This document shows, one piece after another, positions 1 to 12,727 of a stretch of DNA of 64,000 nt. Source of the stretch: Chiua virens (lineage: Eukaryota; Basidiomycota; Agaricomycetes; Boletales; Boletaceae). Under the pieces are notes generated by a model. It did no database searches. It had not been told where the DNA came from and was given only the letters and a program-made list of their open reading frames with translations. Positions within the stretch are counted from its first letter, which is position 1. Each line of letters opens with the position of its first letter. The position numbers and the translations under genes were made by a program. The stretch is taken from NCBI GenBank assembly GCA_019787685.1, contig JAHNUO010000010.1, positions 930,001 through 994,000 on the forward strand. The letters run 5' to 3'.

Positions 1-2406
1 AAATATCAGCATGTTGTTTTGTGGATGAGATGGTGGGTTCAAGAGACATGCCCAAACTCTGCACTAGACCCGATAGGAGATTCAGCGATGCGACGAGGGT
101 CGATTTGTCGGGCTCATCCAGGTCTGGATTTTGCTGGTATGCTTGGGACTTTAGGACAGACTGTTGGACGATTTTGACGCATCTTTGGAAAGCGAGAGGT
201 ATATATAATGCGAAGCTAGTCCCTACAGCAGGTGCAACGGATGAGAGACACTGAAACGCGTTAGTATGAGCCGCATCGAATCACGAAAATATATTCACCT
301 CCAGCAAATGGATCAAATCTTTGTCGTCGTCTTGTAATATGTTCCATTGGCTACTGAGGGGTGGCATCAATATTTCGACATACTGGGGATTTGACAATTC
401 GTGTCCCACAGCGCGTGCGAGGCCGCCGATTGCGTCATACAAAATGAGCATATTCCTGTGCTGATACTTTTGGGACGCCAAAACAAAATTTCGCAGAACT
501 GGTTCAAGGTAGGGGCAAAGCATTGTGCCAGCGTTTTCTTCCATGGACAGATCTGCGAACGCGCTGCAAGCAGCTTCTTGGACGCGCTTGTTATCGTCTA
601 GAAGTTGCCGGAGAAGCTAGCAAGAGGCGTGAGCTGGCGAACCTTCCTCCGTCACTCTCGTACGTACCCCTTCCATGGTAGGGGCGAAGAATCGGTTTCT
701 GTGGTCTTCTGATGCTGGTTGCGTGCACCAGCATGCATAGCGGCCCAGCGACCAACACGTAATTGAACGAACAAAAGGCTACACAAATTCGGCATAAGGG
801 ATATAGGGTGTATATAGATTTAAATCTCGCAACGCACCGAATCATCATCTAGTGCGTCGTGCAAGTAGGGGATGAGAACGTTCAAGTCTTCCTTTATATG
901 GTCAAAACAGCCTCGTTACGCTGTCAATATCTGATGGCAGGAAGCATCGAGCCAAACTCACCTTTAGCAATTGCACCCAACGCTAATATCGCACTTTCCC
1001 TCTGCAGCCACTCTGTACTCTGTAACTTGTCTTGCAAGGGAGCAAGGACAGCGTTCATCAGGTCGCCGCCGAACGTGACTGCCCATATGTCCAAAGTAAC
1101 TGAGGCAGAATTCCGGAGATTCCATTCCATCGACGGTTTATCAGAAAAGACGTTGCTATTGTTCCCTTCCAGCTGAAGATTGTCTTCGCTGTATACCATG
1201 GAATCGAGGAGAGCAGGGGCTACATGTCCGAGGAGGGGATGGAGGTACGGTGCGAGTCCAGGATTTTCGGCTATAATCAACCAAAATCTACAGGCTTCTG
1301 TTGCGACACTCTCGTCCTTGTCCTTGAGGGTGTGTAGCATATACTCTGCGATGTTTGGTAACTCCGGCACGAACTTCTCGGGCCAAGCCGCAAGAAGTAA
1401 TTTAAAAGATTTGCATACATGGCGGCGGACCGAAGGATCTTCATCCGAAGTGTGCATGAACAAACATGCGACGAAGGTGTCAATGTGCGTTAAAAGCGAC
1501 CGAGATTTGATTGGCACGAAGTAAGATAGACAAGCAACAGCATAGGAGCGCATTTTAGGCGATGGATGCTCCGATAACTTCAAGAATTTCGAGATCATGT
1601 GTTTGAGTGGCCGGGTTCCGCTTGTCTCTGCGTCTAGTTTCCCTGGAAAGTCTTCGCAAGCACGTTCAAAGACGCTCAAAGCAGTCTAAGCCAAATTTCA
1701 GTACATAATTAAAAGTAGGAGAGCTCAAAAAATGATGGGGTAAGTGCGACGACTGCGATAATGAACTCGTAATTGCAGTCGTCGAGAGTCATGACACGGC
1801 ACTCTTAGCATTTACGGGCGGTTAGTCCCAAACAAGTGGCACATAGATCCGCGATATGACGCGTGCGGCGCTCGCAGGAGTGTCGCGCGGATGCGAATAG
1901 CACACGTTTACATGCAGAAATAATTGTCAACTCACCTCTTGATAATTTCGATCACCCAACATACAGAGGAGTTGCTCGAGACAATTGGCCCAATTTCCGG
2001 GTTCCAAGGCTTTTAGGAACACGACAATGACTTGACCAGCGGCAGTCCGAACCAACGCGGAAGGGTCCTTGAAAGCAGAAAGGATGGCGGCTTTAGCATA
2101 CTGTGCCACATCAGGGGATGCCTTGAGAACCAGGGAAGCGTTGTCCTTGAGAAAATGACCGGCAGCTGCCCGAATCTGGTCCTCCTCCTGTGGGAGGGCG
2201 GCCAAGATATGGGCAAGGTATGCAATATCGTCTGGTACGCGTGTGAAGCGTTTGAGTTTCTGTACGAAACAGATGAACAGACGAGATCGGAGTCAAGAGA
2301 GGGTAAGCCGTACACGAACGATGGCCTTTTGACCCTCGTTGATAGAATCGCACATCGTCTGAAGAATTTCCTGCAATTTTGCAGGCTCAGGAGTCCAAGA
2401 TGCCAT
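1..2406 (-). CDS. Transportin (Kap104/importin beta-2) copy 1, 3' end outside window
   Basis: Nuclear import receptor of the karyopherin-beta family, a HEAT-repeat superhelix that carries PY-NLS cargo into the nucleus and releases it on RanGTP. The start (2406) reads [17 protein letters not shown]. Exons can be followed through about 2310, 2205-1937, 1690-960, a short exon at 910-850, and on to the left edge, with GT..AG introns between them. Blocks resemble animal transportin-1: a segment ending in [12 protein letters not shown], the string TEWLQRES, and [15 protein letters not shown]. The visible frames are coherent and I saw no break. Oddity: the acidic loop present in copy 3 (about 25 D/E-rich residues before the EWNLR motif) is missing here and replaced by a short neutral stretch. 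In this family that loop couples RanGTP binding to cargo release, so the copy may be altered in function or non-functional. The C-terminus lies beyond position 1. Confidence 0.85.
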
Positions 2407-3272
2407 CAAGACGAGACGGGGCAGGGAAGGGATGCTTAGGTGTACGCTCTGGATGGAAGGAAGAGACGAGCTGAAGTTCGGCTTAACACCTCTCCCCCTC
2501 TGTGTGCCAATTTACGTTTATCGCCTGTGGAGTCTGTGGAGTCTGGACCTGCTGCACGCAGCAAAGTGATGAGGTGATACTAGAGTTCACATACCGAGAG
2601 GGTCCACTGGTGAGTATCAAAAAACCAGTCTGAGATTGGATCGAGGGTATAGATATATGTTGAAACTATTAGGACCTTATAAGACATTCGAGTCGGCAAG
2701 TTAAAGTACACGGGGTCCTCTGAGACTGGCCCCCAACAGTTGCTCAAATCTCCGTGAGTTTGTTTGGCCATTTGTTTGGTGCCACCCGGATGATCTCGCT
2801 AATATTTGCTGTGTCACCAAACTTTGTTATGAAACCCAAGTATTAGACTCGGACTCCATCCATGATGACACGAGGATCGGTTACCGGCTGGTAAGGAATC
2901 TCAGGCGGACACTGATTCTGACTGATAGGTTTTTACTAACATGGTGAAGGAATGAATATCTTTTGCGACTCAGCAAGCCTACCTTCCTCACAGGATTGTG
3001 TCGTCACTGTCGTGTGATCGAAGCATTAGGTCATTGCGCAATTATCAAAAAATGGACGACAAAGAGGGAATTATGCTGCGCACATGATCTGACGCCGAAT
3101 GGATCCGAACCCAGTGTGAAAGTTGCTTTGAAGTCGGCCATCATCGTGCACGAAAGTCCTTTGTAACAGCGACTCTCTCACTCGAATAATCATCCATTCA
3201 AAGGTCAGACTCTTGCTCTGGAAACTCGACCCATGTAGCTTGAAATCTAATCATTTTGTGGATTTTGGACAG
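2407..3272. other. Intergenic, divergent promoters of transportin-1 and GH3-A
   Basis: No convincing gene. The two flanking genes are transcribed away from each other, so both promoters should lie here. Open frames are short and show no family resemblance. Confidence 0.5.
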
Positions 3273-5374
3273 ATGGTAGACACGCTCACCCAGAGTGTGA
3301 TCCCATCTCTAACGGCTAAGCAGGCAACTGCTGTACAAGAGCAATTTAATCGCACATTGCTCGATATCATTCGAGGCAACTTCAACACGCAATACGCGTC
3401 TCAAGTAGACTTACTTGCCGGATTTCGTGATGCTGTCTCAGCGCATGGTGGTACCGGTGACGATGTCGCACTTTTAGCAGATTTCCGATCACATGTCCCA
3501 TTTTCAAGTTATATCGCATACAAGCCATTCATAGATAGGTTCGAGGCGCGACCGTGCAAGAAGGAGGAAGTCCAGGACCTGCTTTCCCCAGGACTGCCTG
3601 ATCTGCTTGGTGTTTCGAGCGCGACGTCTGGGACACGTCCCAAGATCCTGCCGAAGTACAATCACTTTACAAACCGAGCCCGTCGTTTCTTTGATCCAAA
3701 ACGTAACACACCACTCGCTGGGTTGATATGCACAGATTACAGGGATGTCAAGGAGATAGGACGTGCGCCGGGTGAAGTGGAGCACCGAATCCCGGTCTGC
3801 ATCATGACCGGCGGCGCACTACGTAGGAGCCTTGAATGGTATATTGATGATGACAATCGATTATATCTTCCTGGTATGTTTTCTTTCCTGGCCTTTGATA
3901 ACGCACGCTCACGTCTTCTGTGCTGCAGTGCCAGGCTATGCCGTGCCATGGGCGGCAACCGTTATCGGATACATCTCTTCCTTCTTAACTATCCATGGCC
4001 TCTTTTTCCTCGCACGTCGAGACCTTGAGCAGTTTTATGTGCCGTTTGGGACACTATTCGTTGACCTTATCCGTCGGATCGATGAACATTGGGACTTACT
4101 CGTATCCTGCATCAGGGATGGCACCGTTCCGGATCTACAAGGCATTGCTCACGTTCGAGCGCATTTACAGGCGAGTCGGTAGTCGGCCAATATGAGCATC
4201 GTATCTGAAAGGCTATACGCAGACACACCTTGTTGCTGATCCCGGGCGTGCAGCAGAGCTGCTTGGCATCGGCCCTCCATTCTCCCGCGAAGGATGGTTC
4301 ACCAGTGTTTGGCCAAACGCAAGCTTGTTGACGACCATCTGTAGCGGTACGTTTTCGATAGTGCTCCCAAAGGTGTGTGGTGCCGTGCTTGCGCGTCTCT
4401 CGTATGAGATAGGAAATTTCATCTAGTTGAGGTCCATCGTGGGACCAACTGTTGATATCCGTGCACCTGGATATGGTGCAACAGAGTCCGCACTCGGTCT
4501 TCCACATGGCAACAAGCTCGATGAATTCGTTCTTCGGCCTGATGAAACCATCGAATTCCTGGATGTCACTCAAGAGGAAACTCATGAAAATCTCCGTCAG
4601 GCGGTTCGTGTCCATCATCTTCTATCCGGTTTGAAGTGCTCAATGCAACGTCGATTCAGTGGGAAGTGGAAGTGGGGGAAGCAGTACGAACTGGCCTTGA
4701 CGACAAGAGATGGATTGTGGCGTTATCGACTTGGAGATGTGGTCGACATCATTGGGTTCGACTCCAAGAGCAATACACCCGTGTTCAAGTACTCGGGGAG
4801 GAGAGGGTCAGTCTGTATTTCTTTGCATGCACGAACATGAATCCTACGACTTGTGATCCTGAATAGGTTGACATTGCGTTTTCCGCACACACAGATCACC
4901 GACGCTCAACTCATATCCGCCGTCAAAGCGTTGATCACGGAAAATATGGTTCACGTTGCCGAATTCACGACCGTGATCGATGACCGGGCATTCCCTTCCA
5001 CAGTGAGATTCTTTGTCGAGCTCGCGCAACCTCTCGGTATGTTGCTATCTCGTCCGGATTGTCATATAAATTGATGATCTGCTCCCCAATCCGATTGCTG
5101 AATCTTACATATAGTAAGGCCTGACCCACAAAAAGTATCACAATGCCTATTTGAGGCGCTTGTTGCCACCAACATAGAACACCGGCGGGCTCACCAGAAC
5201 GGGCAAATGGGCCTCCCGACGATCCGCATTGTCAAGGCAGGCACGTTTGCAGAATATCGTTGGTGGAAGGGGGAGAGTGCAAACATTGCGTCTGGGCAAA
5301 TCAAGGTGCCCGTGGTGTTACTTCAACCGAGCGCCCAAGCGTGGATCTTGGAGAGGGTGACTCAGGAGATGTGA
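3273..5374 (+). CDS. GH3-family protein (copy A), probably frameshifted
   Basis: Resembles the GH3 auxin-responsive promoter family (PF03321), acyl-adenylate-forming enzymes that in plants conjugate amino acids to hormones; the fungal members have no established substrate. Start chosen at MVDTLTQSV (3273). Visible motifs in order are the ATSGTRPKILPKYN adenylate loop near 3630, a WPNASLLTTICSGTF block near 4310, GYGATESALGLP near 4475, and TTRDGLWRYRLGDVVDIIGF near 4710. The C-terminal helical part ends with QEM-stop at 5374. Introns are evident at about 4373-4426 and 4806-4865, with others near 3870, 4170 and 5040. A run of five G at 4674-4678 puts the conserved GKQYEL motif one base out of frame from the preceding WEVEVG, so this copy is either mutated or mis-assembled there. 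Role in this fungus unknown. Confidence 0.8.
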
Positions 5375-5814
5375 GGCAATATCAGGGTAGTTTGGAACCA
5401 GAGAAATCTATAATTTAGATACTAGGTACGACGGTATCATGACCCCTGGCAGAAGAAAAGCGGACGCGTGACGACTCGCGTCCTACATCCACTGTAATGC
5501 AGTTAAGAGGAAAAGGTGTGCTCCAAACCGGGCCCTGGTCCCCCTAGCTTCCGATGTGACCTCAATTATGAATGCGGCATAAGATGACTAAGAACACATG
5601 TATTTTCGCGACTTTGAAGCCTACCTTATCTGGAACTCAGAGCGATTATCGATCACCGATGTGCTGGCAGTGGCTAGTGAATCAAACAACCAAAATCAGC
5701 TGCAGTTGGTACTAGCACTGCCTGAGGCTGCGCAGTATAACGATCAACACTGCCGTCGTCCGAGCTTGAGACCCATCCGACTCGGAGTCATTGTTGCCCC
5801 CCTCTCAAGTACGA
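5375..5814. other. Intergenic, upstream of HET-A
   Basis: About 440 bp between GH3-A and HET-A on the same strand. It holds the likely HET-A promoter. No gene seen. Confidence 0.4.
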
Positions 5815-7978
5815 ATGCAAGCTCACGGTCAGCTTCAGACTACGGCCCCCTCTCATGATCAGACAGATACCCAGAGTTCTTCACTTTCGCAACCAGGAGT
5901 CCTCGCCCCATACAGCTTTCGTCACGGCTGGACTTTCAGGGATGAAGTCAAGAATAAAAACACGTTCCTGTGGGAGGACCAGGCTGGAAAACAGACTCAC
6001 TCTCTCGAAATTTGGCCCAATCCAGATCATCTGTCGGATATTATGACGTGGGTAACAGAGGTGGACGCGGTCAATGTTGAAGTTGAGCTAGAAAGGGTTC
6101 AGAGGAAAGAACATATTGAAGACAAGTTGTACGCGGAAGAGTAGGAATTTCGAATCTCCACGTAAAATTTTCCCTTGTCCTGATTGCTCTCGATATCTAG
6201 CTTCAAATGGCCCTCTGCGGCTGTACGATTGCGAAAGCATGATCTTGAAAGACCGAGAGGTCTACCTCGAGGAAACCATGGGCACTGTCCCTCCCTACGT
6301 CATAGTGTCGCAGGTCTGGGGAGTGGTCAAGGAATACATGAGATTACCCACCGTCCCTTGGCCAGTACCCATCTCTGACAAGAGTAAATGGGATGCTATC
6401 CAGGATTTCTGCAGGAAGCAGCACGTCAAGTGGATCTGGCTCGACATCGTTTGTATCAACCAATCCCGGACTCCCGAAGCGGAACTCGAGAAGGGGAGAG
6501 AGATTCCAAAGATGAACCAGTACTATCCAAAGGCAACGGCCTGTCTCGTCATTCCTCAAAACTACAGTATTTTCAACTCTGCATATGCACGCCTCATGGA
6601 GATCTTGTCGACCTTTGTAGACTCAGGCGCCTCGGTCAAGGATAACGCAAGATCGATCTGGGATGGCATTGCCATGTTAGAAAAAGTGGCCGACGATGTC
6701 TGGTTCTGGAGAGTTTGGACATATCAAGAACTCCTACTCCCAAAGAAGCATGTTCTCTTGGATGGTCAAGAACTTCGCTTCGACAGATTGGAACGCTGCC
6801 TCTCTTGGTATTACACCATCACCCACAGTGGTACTATAGAGAGGCCGGAAGGCGGAAATATTTATGAATTTATCGATCTGGGCCAATTCGGCTTCAAGGG
6901 GAAACCTTGGGGAAACCTCTTGAGTAGTTGGAATCTGAAGGCTACCCACGAAAGAGATGGGTATCTTGACCTTCTTCCTGCTATGGCCATCACTACAAAG
7001 AGGTTTTGCACATTCCCCATCGATCGCATACTCGGGATTTACGGACTGCTGAAAGAAGAAGATCGGGTACCACTGCACGAGCCCAATGCCGACTTTCTTG
7101 TTGCAGAAGACAATATCTCCGTGTCACTTGACAGCAGTGCACCGTCCAGCATACAATTTGATCACCTTTTTGCTCATACTTCCCCTTCCCAACAAGTTTT
7201 ACGACTTGAACGGCTGTGGGAGCGGACGCTGGTCAAGACCGTGGAGGAAGGGAGGGTATGGCCACTGCTTCACGAGGGTATGATTGCCGACGCACCAAGT
7301 GGCACAAATTGGATCCCCCGGATCGTCAATTCCGCATGGGACGAAGTTCACGATGTTTGCGACCAATACAACCCCAGAAGGGCTACAGTGACGAAAGCCG
7401 GCGTACAATTGACTGTGAGGGTGTTGGGACACATCAGTGGGGCGAGCGTGAGCATCGGCGATGGTACCGGGGAGCTGAATAAAATGTTTTCGTGCGCTTG
7501 GGCGCTGATCACACACGGATTCAACGCGCAGCCAATCCTGCAGATGCTCAATACCGCTCTTGCCAGGAAGCCGGAAGGTACTACGGAGGACGATCAAACG
7601 AAACTAGACCAAGCTCTTCATGCCCCATCGCTCGCTGAATGCTTCCTTATAGTGGAACAGAAGAACTTCAGGGACAGGTTGTTTCATGCTGGGGGTATAG
7701 CTGGGTGGAACAGAACGATATTCGCAGCACAGCCCGGTCCAAATTACTCTGGAGCCGATGGCACATACGTTTTCCTGGGCTGGATATCCAATCAGAAGGC
7801 TGTAGACTCGAAGCAATGCTGGATCTTGGATGTGACAGCAAATCCACAGGGTGCCAAGCGCTGGGTGATAGCGAACAAAATTGGACCGAATACATTTCAC
7901 AAGATTGGCTCAGTGGTTGCCAACACTCTCCCTGCCTTTACGAGGGACGATGGATATGCGTTGGTGGTCTTAGATTAA
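5815..7978 (+). CDS. HET-domain (heterokaryon incompatibility) protein, copy A
   Basis: HET-domain proteins (PF06985) act in allorecognition and can trigger cell death after hyphal fusion; the domain is distantly TIR-like. A short first exon (5815-6140; MQAHGQLQTTAPS start) contains the string SFRHGWTFRDEVKNKN. A second exon (about 6201-7978) opens with GPLRLYDC. HET motifs follow: PPYVIVSQVWG, VKWIWLDIVCINQ, IPKMNQYYPKATACLV, and DVWFWRVWTYQELLLPKKHV. The roughly 390-residue C-terminal part has no domain I recognise. The copy-B gene shares the same exon structure and end. Oddity: with the obvious intron (GT at 6141, AG at 6199-6200) exon 1 joins exon 2 one base out of frame. Either there is a 1-base insertion around 6202-6208 or translation starts at the ATG of MILKDREV (6240). 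No membrane segment seen. Confidence 0.85.
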
Positions 7979-8420
7979 GGGATCTCACTGATGTCATCAG
8001 GAGCGAGCCTGAGAATGGTATCTTTCCGAATGCTAAGCTCGTGTTACTTGTTCGTTACAAATGCTACAGAATATCGACTTATTGATGCGCATGTGTAGTA
8101 TCACCATGTATCTCAGCCGTGAGTCGGATAACGTACCCGTCCCCCCTAGCACAACATCAATCTTGATGGGCAGACATCGAATGGACATACTTATAACGAA
8201 CTTCCTAGGCGGGCTGCTGCTCATCATCAAGGCTCTGGTATGATATGTTCTACTGGGTTTTCGAAAGACCTACTAAGGTGACCTAGAGTGGAACCAGAGA
8301 CGTGACGCGTGACCCACGACTGAGCGCGACTTTTGGGTGTCGGAGAGCACTGTGGGAAGAAAAATATGTGAATTTCAGCGGTAGATTCAGTGCATAATTA
8401 TCGAGTGTTCAAGGGATACT
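7979..8420. other. HET-A 3' flank up to transposon insertion point
   Basis: The first 110 bp still align by eye with the flank after HET-B (shared string ACTTGTTC and the AGAATATC block), confirming common ancestry. After that the two copies diverge. No gene seen. Confidence 0.5.
8413..8420 (+). repeat. Left target-site duplication (GGGATACT)
   Basis: Eight bases next to the left inverted repeat. The counterpart on the right is AGGATACT at 26455-26462, so 7 of 8 positions match. An 8-bp duplication is what KDZ-class transposons are known to leave. Confidence 0.75.
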
Positions 8421-8549
8421 ATGGTGGAAAATCTGCACATTTAATAAATCGCGAAAAAAAAACGGACCGCCGCGGGAAAAAAATATTGCCCACCAAAAAA
8501 TCTAGCCCACACCAAAATTTCGACCCACCACGCTGACCACCACACCGCC
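8421..8549 (+). repeat. Left terminal inverted repeat of the KDZ element
   Basis: About 129 bp. Aligned against the reverse complement of 26329-26454 it is identical for the first 33 bases and again over a later block (AAAAAATCTAGCCCACACCA and onward). Differences cluster in the A-rich middle. Similarity stops after CACCACACCGC. Confidence 0.9.
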
Positions 8550-8699
8550 GCGGTTGCAATAGGCCTTGGCTTTACATACATGTAACAAGGATAGCCTTCG
8601 GATGGTGGCATCATTGTGATTGTACAGGCTTCAATTATATTATATATATACACGCAGATGATAGAAGGAGGTGATGATACACTATGTTATTTGTAGCAC

Positions 8700-10050
8700 A
8701 TACTTCAGTCAATCACTCTCGCAAAAGTGGTTCCCCCGGCATGTACATTTCCTCGTCAAAGTGGTACCCGCGGCATTCCGGCCGGAAATCAGTGATTGGT
8801 ACCGGCCGCCCCTCACTGTAGGCCAGCCAGTACCAATGCTGATCTAATGGGTCATGCATGAGTAGTACCAGCCCATCCTCTTCTCTGTGAGGGGCCAGCT
8901 GGTACCAGTGCCCAACTAATAGCTCACATGTGAGTAGTACCGGCCGTCCCTCTTTGCCTGTGACTGCCAGTGGTACTGGCTGACCATGTGAGAAAGGGCT
9001 GGCTGGTACCAGTGCCTAGCCAGATGGGTCATGTGTGTGGTACCAGCTGATCCTCTTGTGTAAGAAAGGGCTGGCCGGTACCAGTGCACATCTACTGAAT
9101 CATGTGTACAGGGTACTGGCCGGCCCTCTCAAGAACAGGGGGCCGGCCAGTACCCCCAGCATCCAATCAGATAGCTCATGTGGGAGTGGTACCAGCTGGT
9201 CCACTTTGTCTGTGAAGTAGTACTGGCTGACCCTCTCATGTGTGAGGGCCAGCCAGTTCCAGTTCCCAGCCAGATAATGTGGGAGTGATACTGGCTGTTC
9301 TCCTCATGCGTGAGAGGGTCAGCCAGTACCAGTTGCACATGCACTACTGGGTCATGTGTGCATGGTACCAGCTGACCCTCTTGTGTGTGTCAGTGATGGG
9401 GCCAGCCGGTAGTACTAGTGCCAAACTAGATATGTCATGTGGAGGTGGTACCAGCTGGCCCCTTTCATCTGTGACTGCCAATGGTACTGGCTGACCCTCT
9501 TGTGTCAGCATGTGAGGGAGTCGGCCAGTACCAGTGCTCACATAATAGGTGATGCTGTGCTGGTACCGGCCAACCCTCTTGTGTCAGCATGTGAGGGAGT
9601 CGGCCGGCACCAGTGCTCACATAATAGGTGATGCTGTGCTGGTACTGGCCAACCCTCTTGTGTCAGCATGTGAGGGAGTCGGCCAGCACCAGTGCTCACA
9701 TAATAGGTGATGCTGTGCTGGTACTGGCCGACCCTCTTGTGTCAGCATGTGAGGGAGTCGGCTGGCACCAGTGCTCACATAATAGGTGATGCTGTGCTGG
9801 TACCGGCCGACCCTCTTGTGTGTAAGGGGGCCAGCCGGTACCAGCACAACAGTGCCCAACTAGATATCTGTGGCAGTGGTACCGGCCAGCTCCCCTTTAT
9901 CTGTGACTGCCAGCAGTACTTAGTGGCCCTGTCGCAGTTGTGTGTGGGGCTGGCCGGTACCAGTGCACACATAATGGGTGATGTTGCGAGTGGTGGTGCT
10001 GGCCAACCCTGTTGTGTGCAAGGTGGCCAGACAGAGGTTGGCCAGTACCT
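8700..10050. repeat. Left GGTACC palindrome array
   Basis: Tandem, diverged units built around the palindrome GGTACC, usually as CTGGTACCAG, CCGGTACCAG or GGCCAGTACC. They are separated by variable strings such as GAGGGCCAGC and CTCTTGTGT. The part from about 9490 to 9815 is a regular array of four near-identical units of about 80 bp (string GTGATGCTGTGCTGGTAC). Short open frames on both strands are by-products of the repetition. The same core is tandemly repeated at 22560-23780 on the other side of the element's gene block. Confidence 0.85.
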
Positions 10051-10172
10051 GTGCAGGAGCAAGTAAAATTGGCACAGCCTGAGAGGACAATTGGTAACCA
10101 CTTTACAAAGTACATTTAAGAATGCATTCAGTCCATTACATTTGCCTGTGGGAATACAACACAATAGTAATT

Positions 10173-12572
10173 CTAAGCATAATCAGAACCAAGAAGTCTT
10201 TTGCTTGGCTTGGTGGCCCGCTTGCCAGCCCTGGTATTGTTCGTACCTTTCTCAACTGTACCTTCCTTTCCCCTCTCCTTTTCAGTCTCTGCATTCAGTC
10301 TCTGTTCTTGACCATCCCTAGCATTTGTTCCCTTTGACTCTGCATCGAGCCTCACCTGGATTTCCTTTACCACTGCCAAGACGTCCTCACAGCTCTTTAC
10401 TCCTAGCAAGGAATCTCGAAGCATTTTGGGGGCGTTTTCATCATCTGGTTCAGTCTCCATGGCCCTCCAACACTCACGTAGTAGGAATCCCAAACCCAGA
10501 ACAACAGGTGTACCTTTGTTCCCATCAGAAAACTTACAGGTGCGCAAAGAATGGAGTGTGTGCTGAAACTCTTCCTGATTGATGTGAAGCTCGACAGGGA
10601 GGTATTTTTTGGTCCATCGCCAAGAAGCCCAGGAGGGCAAACTGACCTTGGATGATGGTCCAGAAGACAAAGGGTCTGTAGATGTCTTGACATGTATCTT
10701 CAACACAGAAGGATCTACAAGACCAAAAAAAGCACTCACAACACGGGGTAAAGTGTACAATTTGTCTAGAAGGGTTTGAAAGGGAGAGGACAGGGAGAGA
10801 GATATCAAGAAATGGCCCCTATCATGTTGATTGATTGCCGGGCTTTCATTTTCAGCAGTAGAGGAAAGATCAAGGAGACGAGGCCGTTTGGATGAGGGGG
10901 GTTTGATGGACTTGGATGATGAAGAACCTTTGCCCTTGCCAGTACTAGTATGATCTTCCATATCAACGGCATGATCCTTCTCAGGAGCGTCCTCCTTGTT
11001 GGCACTATCTCCCTGATTGTTGTCAGCAACCTCACCTTCACCAGTCCCAACATCAGACTCATTGTCAGAATCTATTTCCCTGTAAGCCTTCCTCTTGCGT
11101 AGGAGAGGCCCAGGATGTTGTTCCTGACGAAGGGCTGCCAAGCTCATGTCCTCCTTGATGAAGCAGACAATTGGGAGCCGTAACTTTGCACGGGACTCCT
11201 AGAAATGCCAGAGCTCGTCAATTGAACTCTTGGTCAATTTTGAGGGGTCAACAACCACCCATCCATCGGGCAGAGAATCAGAGTGAAGGTACTCCTCTGG
11301 CGTCTTGGACAAAGCAAGCCAGGGAACATGAACTTTCTCTTTCTTTGTAACACGTACTAAAACAAAGTAGTAGCGTAAACATCAATTGAAAAATATACCA
11401 GGACCCACCATAAGCCTTTCGGAAGATTTCACGGATAATGTCTTGACGCATTTTGATACGGACAAAGTTTTCTTGAGGGAAGATGGGATGACCTGAAATA
11501 TCCACTTCAATCTCAGGCGCAGTCTCATCATCATTATCAGATGAAGTCTTCTCCTCGCCTTCTGTCTCTGTTGTTAAGGCAAATAAAGATATAATTTATC
11601 TAGCTTGAATGGTCTGATAAACACCAACCTTTTGTTTCCATGTATTCAGCCAGGTGATCTGCCCCTTGCCGAGCCCAAGTCTTACGGCTACTGGATGAAA
11701 GAGTGAAGCATTTTTCATTTCCAACACGGGCATCAGCTTCGATGCTGAAATAACATAAGTATGATTCTTAAGGGGAAAGAAGTACTTACAATGTGGTCCT
11801 GATCCCTTCCGGAACCTCATAGCCCATCAGGACTACAGCATGAACCCCCATACTCCGCCATATAGCATCAATGAACTCAGCAGTGCGATTTTTCAGATTT
11901 TTCTTGCGGTAGCTAAGAAAACAAAAAGTGGGAGATCATGAACTTAGATCTGTTGAAGAGAAAGAAGCTTGAAAGACCACCTACATTCTCATCTTTTCGT
12001 CATTCTGACAACCTTTTGCATTCCATTTCTCCGCCACCTTCTCAGCCTCTTGCAGCTTGCTTTGCGGAAGCTCATTGAACCACTTCCTCACGGCAACAGT
12101 GCGATTTCCCAGACTCTTCTTGTTGGTCTTGTCCCTGGCCTCACTGTCAACCTTCGCCACCTCATTTGCAAACAGGCGTTGGGCTGTCCGGAACACATCC
12201 CATCTGGTCCAATAGTCTCCAGCGTCAACAGGCCTGCAAGCTGCTTCCCGGTCCTCAGCTGACAGAGGTTCTGCATCCTCAGGCCCATCGTCATTGTCCA
12301 AGTGGTGGCGAAATTCTGACTGGATTGCCTTAGAATATTAGAATAAATTAGTACTAGAATATGAGAGGTCAAACACAAGTAGTTACCCGTTTCAAAGGGG
12401 ACGGGAGTTCAATGGCTTGCTGCTTGTGCAAGGGAGAGTTTACGATCTCATCCCTGCAAGTCTTCAGGATCTCATTCTGAGCAGCTACATCCCCCTGAGC
12501 CATAATGTAGGGGTCAATGTACTGAAGAAGAATAGGAAAAAAAATGACATTCCAGGCTGACATTGTGCACAA
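10173..12572 (-). pseudogene. Transposon accessory gene A, uncharacterised, carries a stop codon
   Basis: Not recognised as any named family. The C-terminal exon (11147-10173) starts after MSLAALRQEQHPG. It has an acidic, serine-rich linker, then a conserved-looking block (WASWRWTKKYLPVELHINQE) and a lysine-rich basic tail. Upstream exons, separated by short introns, include a WDVFRTAQRLFANEVAKVDS block and a NRTAEFIDAIWRSMGVHAVV block, up to a possible start at MCTMSAWNV (12572). A TAG codon at 11199-11201 interrupts the frame between LWHF and ESRAKL; TGG to TAG would explain it, so the copy is probably dead unless an intron hides the codon. Composition suggests a nuclear protein. Head-to-tail with gene B on the minus strand. 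Confidence 0.55.
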
Positions 12573-12727
12573 TGGATTGCAGGTATAAAGTCAACAAGGT
12601 GAAAATGAGAGGAAATTGTGCGAAACAAATCAACGAACCATCAGATCTGAAGATCAACTCCACTTTGGGTGATTATGTGATAGTGACCCAATCAGTCACA
12701 CCTCGGGCACACCTCGGTAGGTATAGA

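Noticed and set aside
2032..2439. 135-codon open frame on the plus strand
   Set aside because: It is the reverse of transportin-1 coding sequence; the same shadow appears over copies 2 and 3.
4112..4618. 168-codon open frame on the minus strand
   Set aside because: It is the reverse of GH3-A coding sequence, whose motifs are clear on the plus strand.
9707..10164. Overlapping open frames of 119-129 codons on both strands
   Set aside because: They lie in the left GGTACC array and have no conserved text.
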